Below are positions 1 through 11,284 of a stretch of 64,000 nt of DNA, piece after piece. The notes under the pieces were generated by a model. That model ran no database searches, was not told the DNA's origin, and saw only the letters and a program-made list of their open reading frames with translations. The position numbers were made by a program, and so were the translations under genes. How positions within the stretch are numbered: the first letter of the stretch is position 1; every line of letters begins with the position of its first letter. Source of the stretch: Pyronema omphalodes (Eukaryota; Ascomycota; Pezizomycetes; Pezizales; Pyronemataceae); NCBI GenBank assembly GCA_024516155.1, contig JAJJXM010000036.1, positions 496,001-560,000 on the forward strand. The letters run 5' to 3'.

Positions 1-527
1 CTGCCAGTTAAATCTGTGCGTACGGCGGTGAAAGAGGCGGCTTTGGTAGGATTTCTCGGGGGGAGCTGAGGTGCTGGAGGTTCTTTTGACCGCACGGGGG
101 GCGGGGGCGGGATTTCTCGAGGCGGAAGCCTTCGTGGAGGTTGTGCAGGTGTCCCAGGTGGTGATTTGGCTTCAGTATAAGACGGTGGAGATACTATCGT
201 CTTTGCTGGCGCAGTGTTGGTCCGCGCTGGTAAGGCTGGTAAGGCTGGTTTCGTGGGAAGCCGTGGCGGCGGCCTCCGGGGAGGTAGAGGCGGCCTCGCA
301 GCTGAAGATGAATCATCGCATTCTGTCGGAGCTGAGGGAACAGGAGGGGGAGGAGGCTCTCGGCGGGCAGGAAGTCCAGGTCGCTGCGGGGTTGGAGGAG
401 GAGGAGGCGGGCGAGAGCTCAGCAGCTTTCGCGGCGCTGAGCTAATAGACTGCGGCCGCTGCTTTGCGCCTAGCTCAGCGAGCCTGTCGCGAACAGAGGG
501 GACGGCGGATGTATCGACTTCTGACAT
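1..527 (-). CDS. Proline-rich protein, N-terminal part (runs off the left edge)
   Basis: The minus strand is open from an ATG at 527-525 to the window edge: 175 codons with no stop. The plus strand over the same bases shows only glycine-rich frames broken by stops. The protein begins MSEVDTSAVPSVRDRLAELG. It then becomes extremely proline/arginine-rich, with several PPPPP runs and PxLPxR-type class II SH3-ligand motifs (for example RPPLPPRR around residues 78-85). Such a tail suggests an adaptor that binds SH3 or EVH1 domains at actin or septum sites; this is inference. The layout (short RLAELxxK-like start, then polyproline) reminds me of the N-termini of fungal transglutaminase-like/SH3 cytokinesis proteins, but no catalytic domain is in view, so no name is given. 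Stop and C-terminus lie outside the window. Confidence 0.72.
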   Translation of the reverse strand, partial: MSEVDTSAVPSVRDRLAELGAKQRPQSISSAPRKLLSSRPPPPPPTPQRPGLPARREPPPPPVPSAPTECDDSSSAARPPLPPRRPPPRLPTKPALPALPARTNTAPAKTIVSPPSYTEAKSPPGTPAQPPRRLPPREIPPPPPVRSKEPPAPQLPPRNPTKAASFTAVRTDLTG

Positions 528-3500
528 TTCGCAATCAATGTTGTGATGTTGTGTAAATGTGGAAGTCGACAGTTCGCAAGTGTTGTTTGTACCTCACGAG
601 TATATTGCTACCGGCGATCGGGCAATAAGCTTTGGCAAACACGTAACCTATTATTAAACTCGCATAAACATTAGCAGCAGCTTGACCTGAAAAGGCTGAC
701 CATGAAAAGCCGTGATCCTAAGCCTCACCGCCTCGCCTTCACCGAATGACAGCATAAATGCGCCGAATACTAATCAGTTAGGAGGCAATAAATGAATGCG
801 TCATGGGAGCGAGCGCCCGGAAATTTGAGACCTGCTACAGGGCCACCGAGTGATAATTCCGTACACAATGAGTCACATACACTGCATAAAAGTTGATATT
901 ACTACGAATAATGAAAGAAACCCTTAATTAAACATTATTAAGACTCGTAGTAATTATTTATCTCGAGGAATTGCATAGTTGAATTTATGAGCAAAATCTT
1001 ATGTCGAGTGATGCCCTGTGTATCATCCTTCCACGGCCAACGGAACGGTCTGGAATCTTCACGTCGACAAGCCAAGAAACTTTACTAGCTTCCATAAAAC
1101 GTCCGTATTTTTTCTACTTCGTGACGCTGTATCAAGGTTCATCAAGAGTAAGGCACACGTCATTTGACACATATCATCAATATCGCTAGAGGTACCGAGC
1201 AACCAGAAAAACTCCCAGCAAAACCATTTCCGACTTTATCGAAAGCCCTGCATAGAAAACCCCCAAATTACTTGACTTTATTTCCTAGTTTTGGGAAGTT
1301 TGAGAGACCTTGAGATATAGAATTGCGACTGTAAATCCTTGGTAGCGCTTGGCTAGGTTGCTTTTTATTCTCCAGGTCGTCTCACATACAGTCTGGGGAT
1401 TTAATGAAGTCCGCAGGTTACACCGTTGTACCTTAATTCGCTTTTTAGGGCTTTAAATTTTAAGCTTATGCTTGACTCGATTGTGGGGCGGAGATTCACA
1501 GCATGCGAGGACATGCCTACCGAGTAATTTGATTGCGTGGCTATAATTTATAGCCGAATTGTGGGGTCTATGGCATATTGTGGGGTAAATGTTGTACTAA
1601 CCTTTTGGATGTGAGAATGATTTAAAGTTGATGCATGGAAAAAAATCTCTCTAAACGGGTAGTGTGAGGAGGCCTTATAATATTCTAGAGCGATAGAATA
1701 TCGCAATACAAATGAATTACAACAGGGATGCAAACCCCTATTCCCAATGACAGTTTTGTTCGACAAAGGCTCAAGAACCTACACATATTCTCTTAGAATC
1801 TGGCACTAGGTCTGCATCCCACCACTGTTTTCTCACACTGATTCCACGTTCCAGCTCTTAGATCTTGATTGCAAGAAATACAACATTGTAATAAATTAAG
1901 CGCCTCAATTTTTAAAGTAACTTCAAATCGAAATTTTACCATTACAATGTAAAACCTAGTATAAGACGTAATTAATAGCATGAGTAAACCTTGGACTTAC
2001 ATTTCTTGTATTACTTCGTCGCAGTCGAACCAAACTCCAACATACTTCAAAGATTGTGGTTATCCAGAACTCAGTGGTTCCATTGGCTGTGGTAGGCGGA
2101 ACAGCCAGCAACCTCCAATTTGGCATCTCCCTTGAACATAAAATAAAATATAGAATTCAGGCGCGAGCAGGCCTCGGTAAAACTTTTGTACCTAGCTGGA
2201 GTCCAAGTTTACAAACAGCATGTATATCGTGGGGACTATATGTTAATAAGCATAGTTACATTCCAGAGTATGAATAAACTTTTTACCGTTGGAGGTATGC
2301 TCTACAATATCTGTTCTGGAGGACTGAGCTAGTATTGGGTTTGAGACTTTAATGTATGTAGGAGAATTCTCAATTCCTCACTCTGGGTGAACTTGTTTGA
2401 ACCGGCTTTTCAACCGTGTAACCATTCACTGTCATGCATTACCGCTTACATAGCTGGTTGAAAACTTTCAAAAACCTGTATGGCCAATTTAGAAGGGGGA
2501 AGACGCTAATCCTCCTTCTTGTATGATAACATACAACGGCGCTACATCGTCCACAATTGCTCGTAAATAGTTAGGCATAGTCTCGCCTGTAAGTAACTTC
2601 CAGATTCCTGGTTGAGGTACCACTACTAAAAATAACAAAGATGCTCATTAAATTCCTACAATGACTGAAGCAAGCAGAAGTCTGGAAAAGCTAATGATAT
2701 CGTTGTACGTGTGGGTTGAAATGATTCATAGGCACCTTTTACTCAGCACTATTGCAACCCCATGCCAATGATATTATAATTCTCAAGGCTTCCAGATAGC
2801 TCGGATAGACATTCCGTCAACAGTAATCTCATCTGCCCAGTTTTCGCTATTTCTATAATATGAGATTCATCTTTCATTCCAGATAAATCACATTTCAGGA
2901 TACACCGTCTAAAATGAAGTACACTTGCGAGAATACAACGCCGGAAGGGAGCAGATTGGGTATGACATTGGAAAATTAAATCCAGAAGATCACCCACAGC
3001 TCGTAAAACCATTTTTCTAGAAAATTTGCAGTAGCCAGCCCTACAGATCGAGTACACTGCGAGGATGTGGCGAGATCTCTATGCAAGTCGCTAAATAAAC
3101 GAAATTAAAGCAGTATTTCTTTGCCTCTAAAGCAGCTGAAAGCCCAATGATTTTGTACTGAACCGTGAGATCGGGATATTTGTCAAAACCAAATCCCTTC
3201 GCTTGAAAACAATTAGCCCATGTTTCTCCGCCCGATAATGTTCTTGGTTATTTCGCTGGTGCGGTGAGATACCGTGGTTGCAGGCTGATATGGACTATCA
3301 CGGATTTAGACTAGCCTGGACATACTAGCATCCTTTTGGAAAGAAGTAAATGTGGTTAGGGTTGAAGATAGGCATTAGCTTGATGATAATTCTCCGTGTT
3401 TATCCCTACAAAACGGAAAGTGGCTATGTACATAGACGTTTGCTGCCCCACAGCGGCAAGTACCGAAGCTCCACAGTTCAAACCAACTACATGACTGTGA

Positions 3501-5888
3501 GACAAATCCTTCGGACAGTGCGAGCATTCAAATAATCTCGTCTTGTGATTCCGCCTTGATCGGTAAGCTGCATTATTCTGGTCATCGAGTTTGCGATGGA
3601 TGACAAGATTTCCGCAGGTTTTTAGATGGTACATATCGGATGCTAGACGAATTTGGCAAAAGTAACGCCCACACTCGGAAGGCTGGCTAACTTTCTTTGG
3701 GCCGTTTTTATACCACGGAGCCGCTGCAGTCATGATACATGATGATATTTTGTTCGGTGGGTAGGTTTCAAATTTCAATATACACGGTTTCTGAGAGTCC
3801 CAATTATGGCATCTGTCGATGTCCTGGTTGTTCATAGCTGTAGATTATTTTGATAGACTGCCCTATCAATCTGTGTAAAGCTGTCAATAACCTCGATACA
3901 ACATTTACATATAACAGGATCGCCTCTACGGCTAGACGATTCGAAACATCAATATTTATCCTGATTCACGTCTTCACGGCCCAGTTCGCCTAAAATTTTT
4001 ACTTTACAGATCGTTCAATTATATAACATAAATAGAACGGGTGTCGTTCTTCTTTTATCCGCGGGCTGATGGCTTCACCGAAAGTTTAGATGTAGACTGG
4101 TTTGCCGTTCTTCGGATGAAAATACGCTGCAAATACGTAAAAGAAATGGATCAAGAGTAAGAATATCAGGCATGCGTTGCTTTCGGGAAAGATACAGAAT
4201 AAGCATTTATCTCCTCTTTCTTCCAAAAACTGATGCATACTATTGTCTCAGCGACACGTGAGCGAGCAAGCGCAGCTAGTAAGTTGCATGCGTTCGCATA
4301 ATCTAGACGGCCAAGAACCGCCGGCAACTGCCGAAAAATTGGGGGTCAGTTTCATCATGACTCCTCTCGTCGGTGATGGGAATTATTCGCATTCGGAAGG
4401 GTCAACGCCGTAGAATCAATATGTTACTGGGCCGGCCGAAGTTGATAAACAAACCTCCGACTGTGTCTCAATAAATATGTTTATGACCAAGATATGCCAG
4501 TCAAACACGTTGTTTTGGGCATCAAAACAAAAAAAAATTCAGAAACTGAAAAAAAATAAATAAACTTACAGCGCGTCCAATTTAAAATTCATTCTGGCTA
4601 GTAAAATTTCTTCACTGCGGTTCATTTCATCTGTCTAGACTCTGGAGTCGGGAGGGCTCTTGACTGGCGATCAAAAGATTATGGTGGGGGACGAGCCGAC
4701 GCGAATGTGACCTCTATTTCTGGCTGCTTGCGCTAGTCTCCCGCTCATTAGAGACCTCAACTCGGAGATCCAGTATTAACAACCCTATTCCACATCTCCG
4801 AGATAAACTATAATGAAGCGTCCCACTATCTCCGCCTTTTCGATTCAACTATGGTTTTTGGTACTGGTGTAAGCTAAGGCCTGGACTCTAAATATACATC
4901 AAATCTTTACTCGACGATTAAGTGATGATTCGCGTTTCAAAATACAAGAGTTTGAGATTGATATCTGGATTCTTCATATAAGAAAATCTATGATCTCGAT
5001 GTATTGCCATCGCTACAGAAAGGTCTTGTCTGGGACGGAAGCGGAAGTGCCCCGCTAAACGTCTGATAATTATACCCCTAATTATGCATAACTTTTAGTT
5101 CTCGGTAACTAGGGCTGGCGGTTAATCTCGTTTCTTTAGCAACAGACATTCGAGGAGGTCAAAGTTCGAAATGCAGTTGCTTACGAACCGAATTTTGGCA
5201 TCCGTTTCACTTTGTTCCATCGGATTGATTACTTTAGTCAAAGCAAATAATCTGCACTGAACTAACGAAACAACAAGAATAATTTTGGCTGGTACAGTGG
5301 GAATCATTTTGTTGCGGAAGGATACAGGCCGTTCATGGGCAATTGTTGTGTGGATGATAATCGGATTCCAAATTCACTGCAGAATGTTACGCCAGCCGTC
5401 CAGCCTCACTACTATGTATGACCCTGGGAAAATAATCTCAATACTACTCAATAGAAATACAGAGACCCAGAAAAAACCAGAATGGTTGTATTGTTAGTGC
5501 AAGGAGGGGGCCGCACAGACGGAGTTTCTCGGTGATCGGGAATAACTCTGATCCATCTTTCCATAGTATTTCTATCTCGCACGCCAGTAAAATATCCCTG
5601 AAAATACGTGTAATGCGGGGTTGCTATTCCATGCCTTCTTGCCGGGATGAAAACCGTTTCTCATCCCCAAAACTTACCATCCGCCGCCGCCCCTAGTCCC
5701 CTGTCATAAATTTGAACTGATCTGCATGGAATCCAGTACTCCATCTTGTCATTTATGGGAAGCGAGCCGTAGGCTTTGCCTTAGTGGGAGTGAAACCGGG
5801 ACTTGGGTAGCCCAGAGAACGGTATTGTAATAGTGTGCCGAATAGGATCTACACTGATTCCGCAGCTCAATTATCGACCAGATTCATG
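528..5888. other. Long spacer, no gene recognised
   Basis: About 5.4 kb of AT-rich DNA. The longest open stretch is a 159-codon minus-strand frame at 3356-3835. It has no recognisable motif and nothing to support expression. I see no rRNA, tRNA, LTR or long inverted repeat. The stretch upstream of 525 must contain the promoter of the minus-strand proline-rich gene, and the right end that of the gene at 6046. Confidence 0.5.
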
Positions 5889-5898
5889 ATATATAAAA
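5889..5898 (+). promoter_or_regulatory. TATA-like box upstream of the zinc-finger-like gene
   Basis: The string ATATATAAAA lies about 150 bp upstream of the ATG at 6046, in an otherwise mixed sequence. It is a plausible core promoter for that gene. The transcription start cannot be seen. Confidence 0.35.
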
Positions 5899-6045
5899 TG
5901 ACCTCTTCATGTCCAGTGTCGATTCTTTGGCTCAGACGACTATTACCTCACTCGGACCCCTGACTAGGTATCCTCATTGAAGAAGGAATTATTCATTCTC
6001 ATAAGCTGAATTTGATATCTTCATCCTCATCTCACCAATATCGTC

Positions 6046-6918
6046 ATGGGAGCCAGCCAATCTTCTGGACGGGCAGATGCCGGACCTCGACCAATACCAA
6101 TTCGGCCCCGAACACCTCTTCAATTCGGAAGTGTTCCTACTGCTCTTCCGGTCGATCCATCAAAATACAATACCCGCCCGATAAGAAATTTATACCCAAG
6201 CATTTCGACTGCCGATGCCGTAACCTCCCTCCTTTCTCAAGAAAACTACCTCTGCCCTACACCGCTTTCCGAAGCGATCACAGAGGAGGATTTCGAAGAC
6301 ACTACCAGCCCGGCTTCTTGGGCATCACCCACAAGATACTACTGTCCTCATGCAAGCTGTTCATACAGTATTATTGGATTCCGATCCATTGAGGAAGTCG
6401 AATACCATATGCACACCACCGCCCATATTACTCCTCAACATCAAAGAACAGGTTATCCACAGCCAGTTCAGTATGTTCCGCACCAGCCACCATTCATGAT
6501 ACCAGAGCACAACTGCATGTGTGAAAACTGTATTCCGTACCAAAACGAGTGGTCTTCTATGACTGCCATGCATGTTATATCAGCACCTGTTTCTCCTTTG
6601 GATGCCGACTTTCATAGTCAGCACCAACAACATATTCATACCCAACATATCCATTACCAATCAGCATATCAACAGCAACAGCATCATCATGATTGCCATA
6701 ATCAACGCCATCATAGCCAGACTCAACCTCAATATCACCAGTCAAGCATGATGCACCCTATGCTTCAGATCCGCCGGCTAACACCAATGATGGGCAGCTA
6801 TCATGGTCCTGAAGTTGAGGATATTGGTTGGAACTGTGAGAGACTGCCGAAGCCTATTTCATATGGGAATTACCCGATGACCAAGCGTCAACGACTGGAC
6901 TTGGCTTTTGTCCACTAG
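6046..6918 (+). CDS. C2H2-finger-like, His/Gln-rich protein with possible N-myristoylation
   Basis: Single-exon frame of 290 residues from ATG 6046 to TAG. The start MGASQSS fits the N-myristoylation pattern (Gly2, Ser6). A zinc-finger-like segment follows: Cys100-x4-Cys105, then His residues at about 121-127 (HMHTTAH), giving a C-x4-C-x15-H-x5-H or x17-H-x3-H spacing close to C2H2 fingers. A second small Cys cluster (CMCENC, about residue 155) follows. The centre (about 190-240) is rich in His and Gln (QQQQHHHDCH), and the C-terminus is basic (KRQRLD). This suggests a metal-binding, possibly nucleic-acid-binding protein. A myristoylated membrane form is conjecture. No family was recognised. 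Codons look ordered throughout, unlike the flanks, and a TATA-like box precedes it. Confidence 0.6.
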   Translation: MGASQSSGRADAGPRPIPIRPRTPLQFGSVPTALPVDPSKYNTRPIRNLYPSISTADAVTSLLSQENYLCPTPLSEAITEEDFEDTTSPASWASPTRYYCPHASCSYSIIGFRSIEEVEYHMHTTAHITPQHQRTGYPQPVQYVPHQPPFMIPEHNCMCENCIPYQNEWSSMTAMHVISAPVSPLDADFHSQHQQHIHTQHIHYQSAYQQQQHHHDCHNQRHHSQTQPQYHQSSMMHPMLQIRRLTPMMGSYHGPEVEDIGWNCERLPKPISYGNYPMTKRQRLDLAFVH

Positions 6919-9017
6919 TGGAAAAAGGTGCCTACCATGTCATAATATTCTGACTGGTTCCTAAATTTTGCACAATATTCTTTGTTAAGTCTCAAAAAAC
7001 ACTTTTTTGCTTATCTTCTTACAATTATTGCAGACTGCAATCATTTTTACGGGGGGAGCTGATCAGCCGATTTTGGAGCGTGGAGTTGAAAAATGTTTTT
7101 TTATTAGGGTTTACTACTTTCAAGTTAGGTTGCCTGAAGGGATAAAGATGGAGCGGTATTACGAGGATAATTATTTATACGAGGCAATGGAGTTTTTTTG
7201 TCGTTTGAAAGAGATGAATGATTAGGGTTGATGTAGATAAAAGCTTTCGAGAAACTATTCAAATCACGAATTCTTAGGCGTAGAGCGCCCTGAATTACTT
7301 GTTATTCTTTTTAATTATATTTAATACTTTGTGATAAATTTCTTACCAATTTTAACTTGGATTTTCGAGTCAATTCTAAAATTTCGACACCACGACATAG
7401 CCTGACAATCCCCGATATGATCAAGTGATCAGCCATGCGGATCCGCTAGTAGGCTATGTTCTTCGGTTATACAGCGTAAGAACAACCGCTTCTGAGACGA
7501 TATTGTGTAAATGCTTCTTCATTTTGCATACTTTCGGTAGATTGTGGGTATTAAGGGGTTAACCAAGTCCCTTCATTTATACTTATTGCTTGTTGATGTT
7601 TCCCAACCCCCAATTAAACTTGCTTACGCGCCGATTGCCACGCCCACTAGACCATCTACCGGTATTTCCAAATACTTATCAGCATCTACATGTGAGACTC
7701 ATCATCCACACTCTCTATGTACGCGGTTACGCCGACGGTCTATGCAGTCCCAATCTTCTCCATTTATGTGAAATATCTGCTGGAATATACTTTCTATTGG
7801 AAAACTCCGGTAAAGATAAGATATCCTTAGCTGTCAAATATAAGCATGGAATTTTCCGCTTCGATTCAGTAAACCTAGATGAAGACAGATCTTTATGTTT
7901 CATTGAGGCTTCAGCAACGAGGCGATCATGCCCATTAAATCTATGACGTGATATATTCATAATAAGCCTTCAAGTAAAGCGGATTGAGAGAAACCGGCAA
8001 TCAGACTCATCCCAATTTGTGTGCACAGGTTAATGCAGGCTAGAAAGATTTGGGAGATTACATACTCTTCAAACTATATTCCGAGTGAGTGTGAGTGATC
8101 CCGGTCCGCCTTTTGCCTCGATAGGAACACTTTTGCATCTGCGATTTGAAAAGGCGGGGTAATTCCTTTCTCGCTTGAAAAGCCTGCACTTCTGACGACA
8201 TTATGAAGCTCCAAAGCGGCGTGAAAACTACACTTTTTTCCACTGAAAATCTGCCTGCAGCGATGGTGTTTCAGAGCCACGGATAACGGGAATCTTCCGT
8301 GTTTCATTTGTTTCCGAGATCCTGGTACCAAAACATAGATGTCCCAACGATCGAGTTATGTTCCCGCGCAAATGCTGACTGTAATTTTGCCTGCTTGAGA
8401 CATGAAGGCACAAAGTCCAACCTCATCGGCCCTATGCTGGTGATACAAGACAGAACATACACTCACTATGCTGTACCTTTCCGCTTTATCTGAGCGTTAT
8501 TCCCTTGAAAGGCCATTATATCGAAGTGTACTGCATACATTATTTTCAGAGACTTTCAAAATAATTCGGGATCCAGGCCGTACACCTGCTTTCATGGTGC
8601 ATAACTCAGGCATGCATTAAAATCATACCAAAAACCCAAGACTTGTTTCCGCACGTTTTAGAATTGCGGGCTCAGAGCTTAATCGGAGTGACCGAAAGCC
8701 ATTGGTGGACCCGCACTGGACTTGAAGCTTCTCGGGGAACAGTTGTTCGGTTTGGCAATCTATCATGTTTATGGTGTTTTCTTGCGGCTCTTTTGTTTCA
8801 GTGCCCTACACTTGCATGTACATTCGTTCCAAATGTTCCCACAAGCCGGTATGCAGCTGCTGTTTTAATTTAGAGATAGAGTTTTGTTGCTGCTGCCAAG
8901 ACTTCTGAAGATAGACACCCAGACGAATGGCATCCGTCAGCAGAACTCCTGACCCTCAATCAACCACCTGCTTCCACCCTTCTCCACTTCCTGTAGAATT
9001 GCAGTCACCCGCCGATC
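6919..9017. other. Spacer, no gene recognised
   Basis: Only short overlapping frames (under 120 codons) with no motifs occur here. Nothing repeated or structured was seen. Confidence 0.45.
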
Positions 9018-9286
9018 ATGAGTTTCGCGTCGGCCCACTTGCTTCTCGACTATCCCCCAAGGTTCGTGGGCACTCTTATTACAGCGACCCACGGTGATGC
9101 AGTTTCGGCGCCCTACAGCTGCATCACGGCGTTTCACTTGCTTCTAGAAGCTCGCGCAAAACTCTCCTTGGACTCGAAAGAGATGACGAACAGCGCACGG
9201 CTGACTTATAGCATATACAGGTCAGTCTGAGAGTACAATCAACTCGTATGATGTGCAATTCTAACAAATGCAGGTACCTCAGATAA
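9018..9286 (+). CDS. Possible small two-exon gene (71 residues)
   Basis: An ATG at 9018 opens 67 codons plus two bases to 9220. There the sequence reads GTCAGT, and 53 bases later comes CTAACAAATGCAG ending at 9273, a textbook fungal branch point and acceptor. Splicing joins AG to G and reaches a TAA at 9284-9286 after three more codons. The product would be a 71-residue protein with no recognised motif. The intron signals are the main support: the branch point lies at the right distance from the acceptor. It could equally be a spliced non-coding RNA or chance. Confidence 0.2.
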
Positions 9287-11085
9287 CAAACACCGTCGCG
9301 ACTCGAGCTGCGAACGGGCTCTTGTGCAGTCTCACGAATAGTTTCACACAGCTTCCCATAGCCTCACACACCGCCACCGCTAGCCACGCGAGCCTGTCAG
9401 GCTATGTAGCAAAGTACATCCCGACACCTCCTACTTGCACTAGCCACTGCAGCCACCAATACGATTGCGAGCCAGCCGTAGTATCAAATACGACCGCATT
9501 CGTTTGAATCTGTATATCTCCGACGGAGAATTGAGCCCTGCCAGCGGATCTCGTGAGCATAATGTTTCGGCAGATAAATATCTTCTGGAAGCGTTCGGGA
9601 TCTAGACAACTGGATTTCATGGGACATCAGTAGCTAATACGGCTGATGCTCCACACGGGGTTAGAAATAGGAGGCGCCGTTTCCTAGAAGTGCATATTTA
9701 TCTCGGATTCTCGGTTGTGGAGTTAATCTAGAAACAAATTCGGCCTTAGCGCACCGTGGTATCGGCTTGTTTACCACGGAGGTATTGCTGACGGGGATCA
9801 GGGGCTGTTTGGCCTTTGGAATCAGTTGATACTGAGCGTGTGCTTTTGGAATGTTTCCAAAGTATTCCCACGATAACCCACATATCCACCTCCACGTTCG
9901 ACGCGCGACATAATTTCGCCGCTTGGTTCTCCTCTGGTTTCTAGCTAGTGCTGTTTATCGGAGAGGCACTGATGACAATTGTTTGAGGGGTATCTCCCTC
10001 CATACCGAGAAGGAATTCGCACCCGGAAAAGGAGATTCTATCGTGCCGTCTGCGGCTTGTATCGAAGCGCTGGTTTTGCATAAATGAAGGCCTTGGTAAT
10101 TTTCTGCGGCCAGTTGGCCGCGAGAGGGTTCTTATTTATCTGTGTGGAAAACATGCCATATTACTGCACAGTATGGACTGACGTGGGCCCGGCCTAAATT
10201 TACGGCGGTGGGTCCATAAATCTCGCCTCCCTAACTATCTGCAGATCCATAAATAAATGGACTAGAAACAATATCCCTCCACGATATAAATACGAATTCT
10301 ACGCACGCCCACTTGCCGATCGGTAGATGTGAATTTTCCTCTGATGAGGATGGACCAAGTGTTACACGTCCTTCCCGCGATCTTCATTCATATATGCACT
10401 TCCGGCATTGATATGCAGGGCATCTTCTCGAGTGAGATTTCATGTCTTGCTTAGTGCCAAGTAAAACGTGGCGTCCACACTTTTGCGGCTCGCCGGGAGC
10501 TTCCGATTCGCGTGGTCACGGCCCTCTTTGGCATACATCCTTTCGAAGCGTCTGAGACTCCTTCTTTTCCCCAGTCCCCACACAGTTTAGAGCTGCCAGC
10601 AAGCTCTCTAGTTTCATGCCAGGTGTGGCTTCGGTCCCTAGTTCGCCAGTCATAGTCAGTTCATCCTCTCCCTTCCTACACTCGTGTCTTGTCGCAATTC
10701 CAGCTACCATGACGATGCCTTGAATGAAACCTTCCGCATCTCTTTGCCTGCATGCCTCGACGACCCTTCGAATATTCGGATACATAACGCATTCCAATCG
10801 ATTCGACCTCATCCCAGTGGCCCCGAACATCTCCCCCTTTCAGTTTCTCAGTTTGCTCATCGAATCGAATAATCAGTAGCATCCTTCGGCAGAAACCAGT
10901 CCGAGTACCTGTTCTACTCAACCAAGTATCCTACCGCATGATGGTGACGATAGGGTAGTCTTATAGTCTAGACATAGTGTTACAATTGTTCATTTATATT
11001 TTTACTCTGCATTAAACTCCTGTTGTTCCTCATCCATCGCACGCAAGGTGGTCCCTCACTTTATTCGCATTTCCAGCAAGAACAC
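9287..11085. other. Spacer, no gene recognised
   Basis: Contains only short frames. Minus-strand frames at 10516-10921 (up to 104 codons) have no recognisable domain. The right end (about 10980-11085) is the likely promoter and leader of the RING gene. Confidence 0.45.
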
Positions 11086-11099
11086 GAATCCAGGCGAAA

Positions 11100-11262
11100 T
11101 ACAAGCATCAAATTCAGAAACTCGAGTCGAGTCCAGGAACTCAAGTCGATACAGAACCCCAGTCAAATCCAGGAAGTCGAGTCAAATCGGGGAACACAAG
11201 TCGAATCCAGGAACCGGAGTCAAATCCAGGGACCCAAGTCGCATCTAGGAATCCAAGGAATC
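11100..11262 (+). repeat. Degenerate minisatellite in the leader of the RING gene
   Basis: About eight imperfect copies of a unit near 19-20 bp with the core GGAACTCAAGTCGAATCCA run head to tail and stop about 20 bp before the ATG at 11285. Copies differ at several positions (AGTCGAGTC, AGTCAAATC, AGTCGCATC). It would be transcribed as part of the 5' untranslated region. Confidence 0.7.
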
Positions 11263-11284
11263 CAAGGAAAAAAAGATTACAACC

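Noticed and set aside
3356..3835. 159-codon minus-strand frame with several Cys/His
   Set aside because: No regular finger spacing, no promoter or homology cue; within the length expected by chance in 5 kb of spacer.
10516..10921. Overlapping minus-strand frames (104 and 81 codons)
   Set aside because: No domain, no intron signals joining them.
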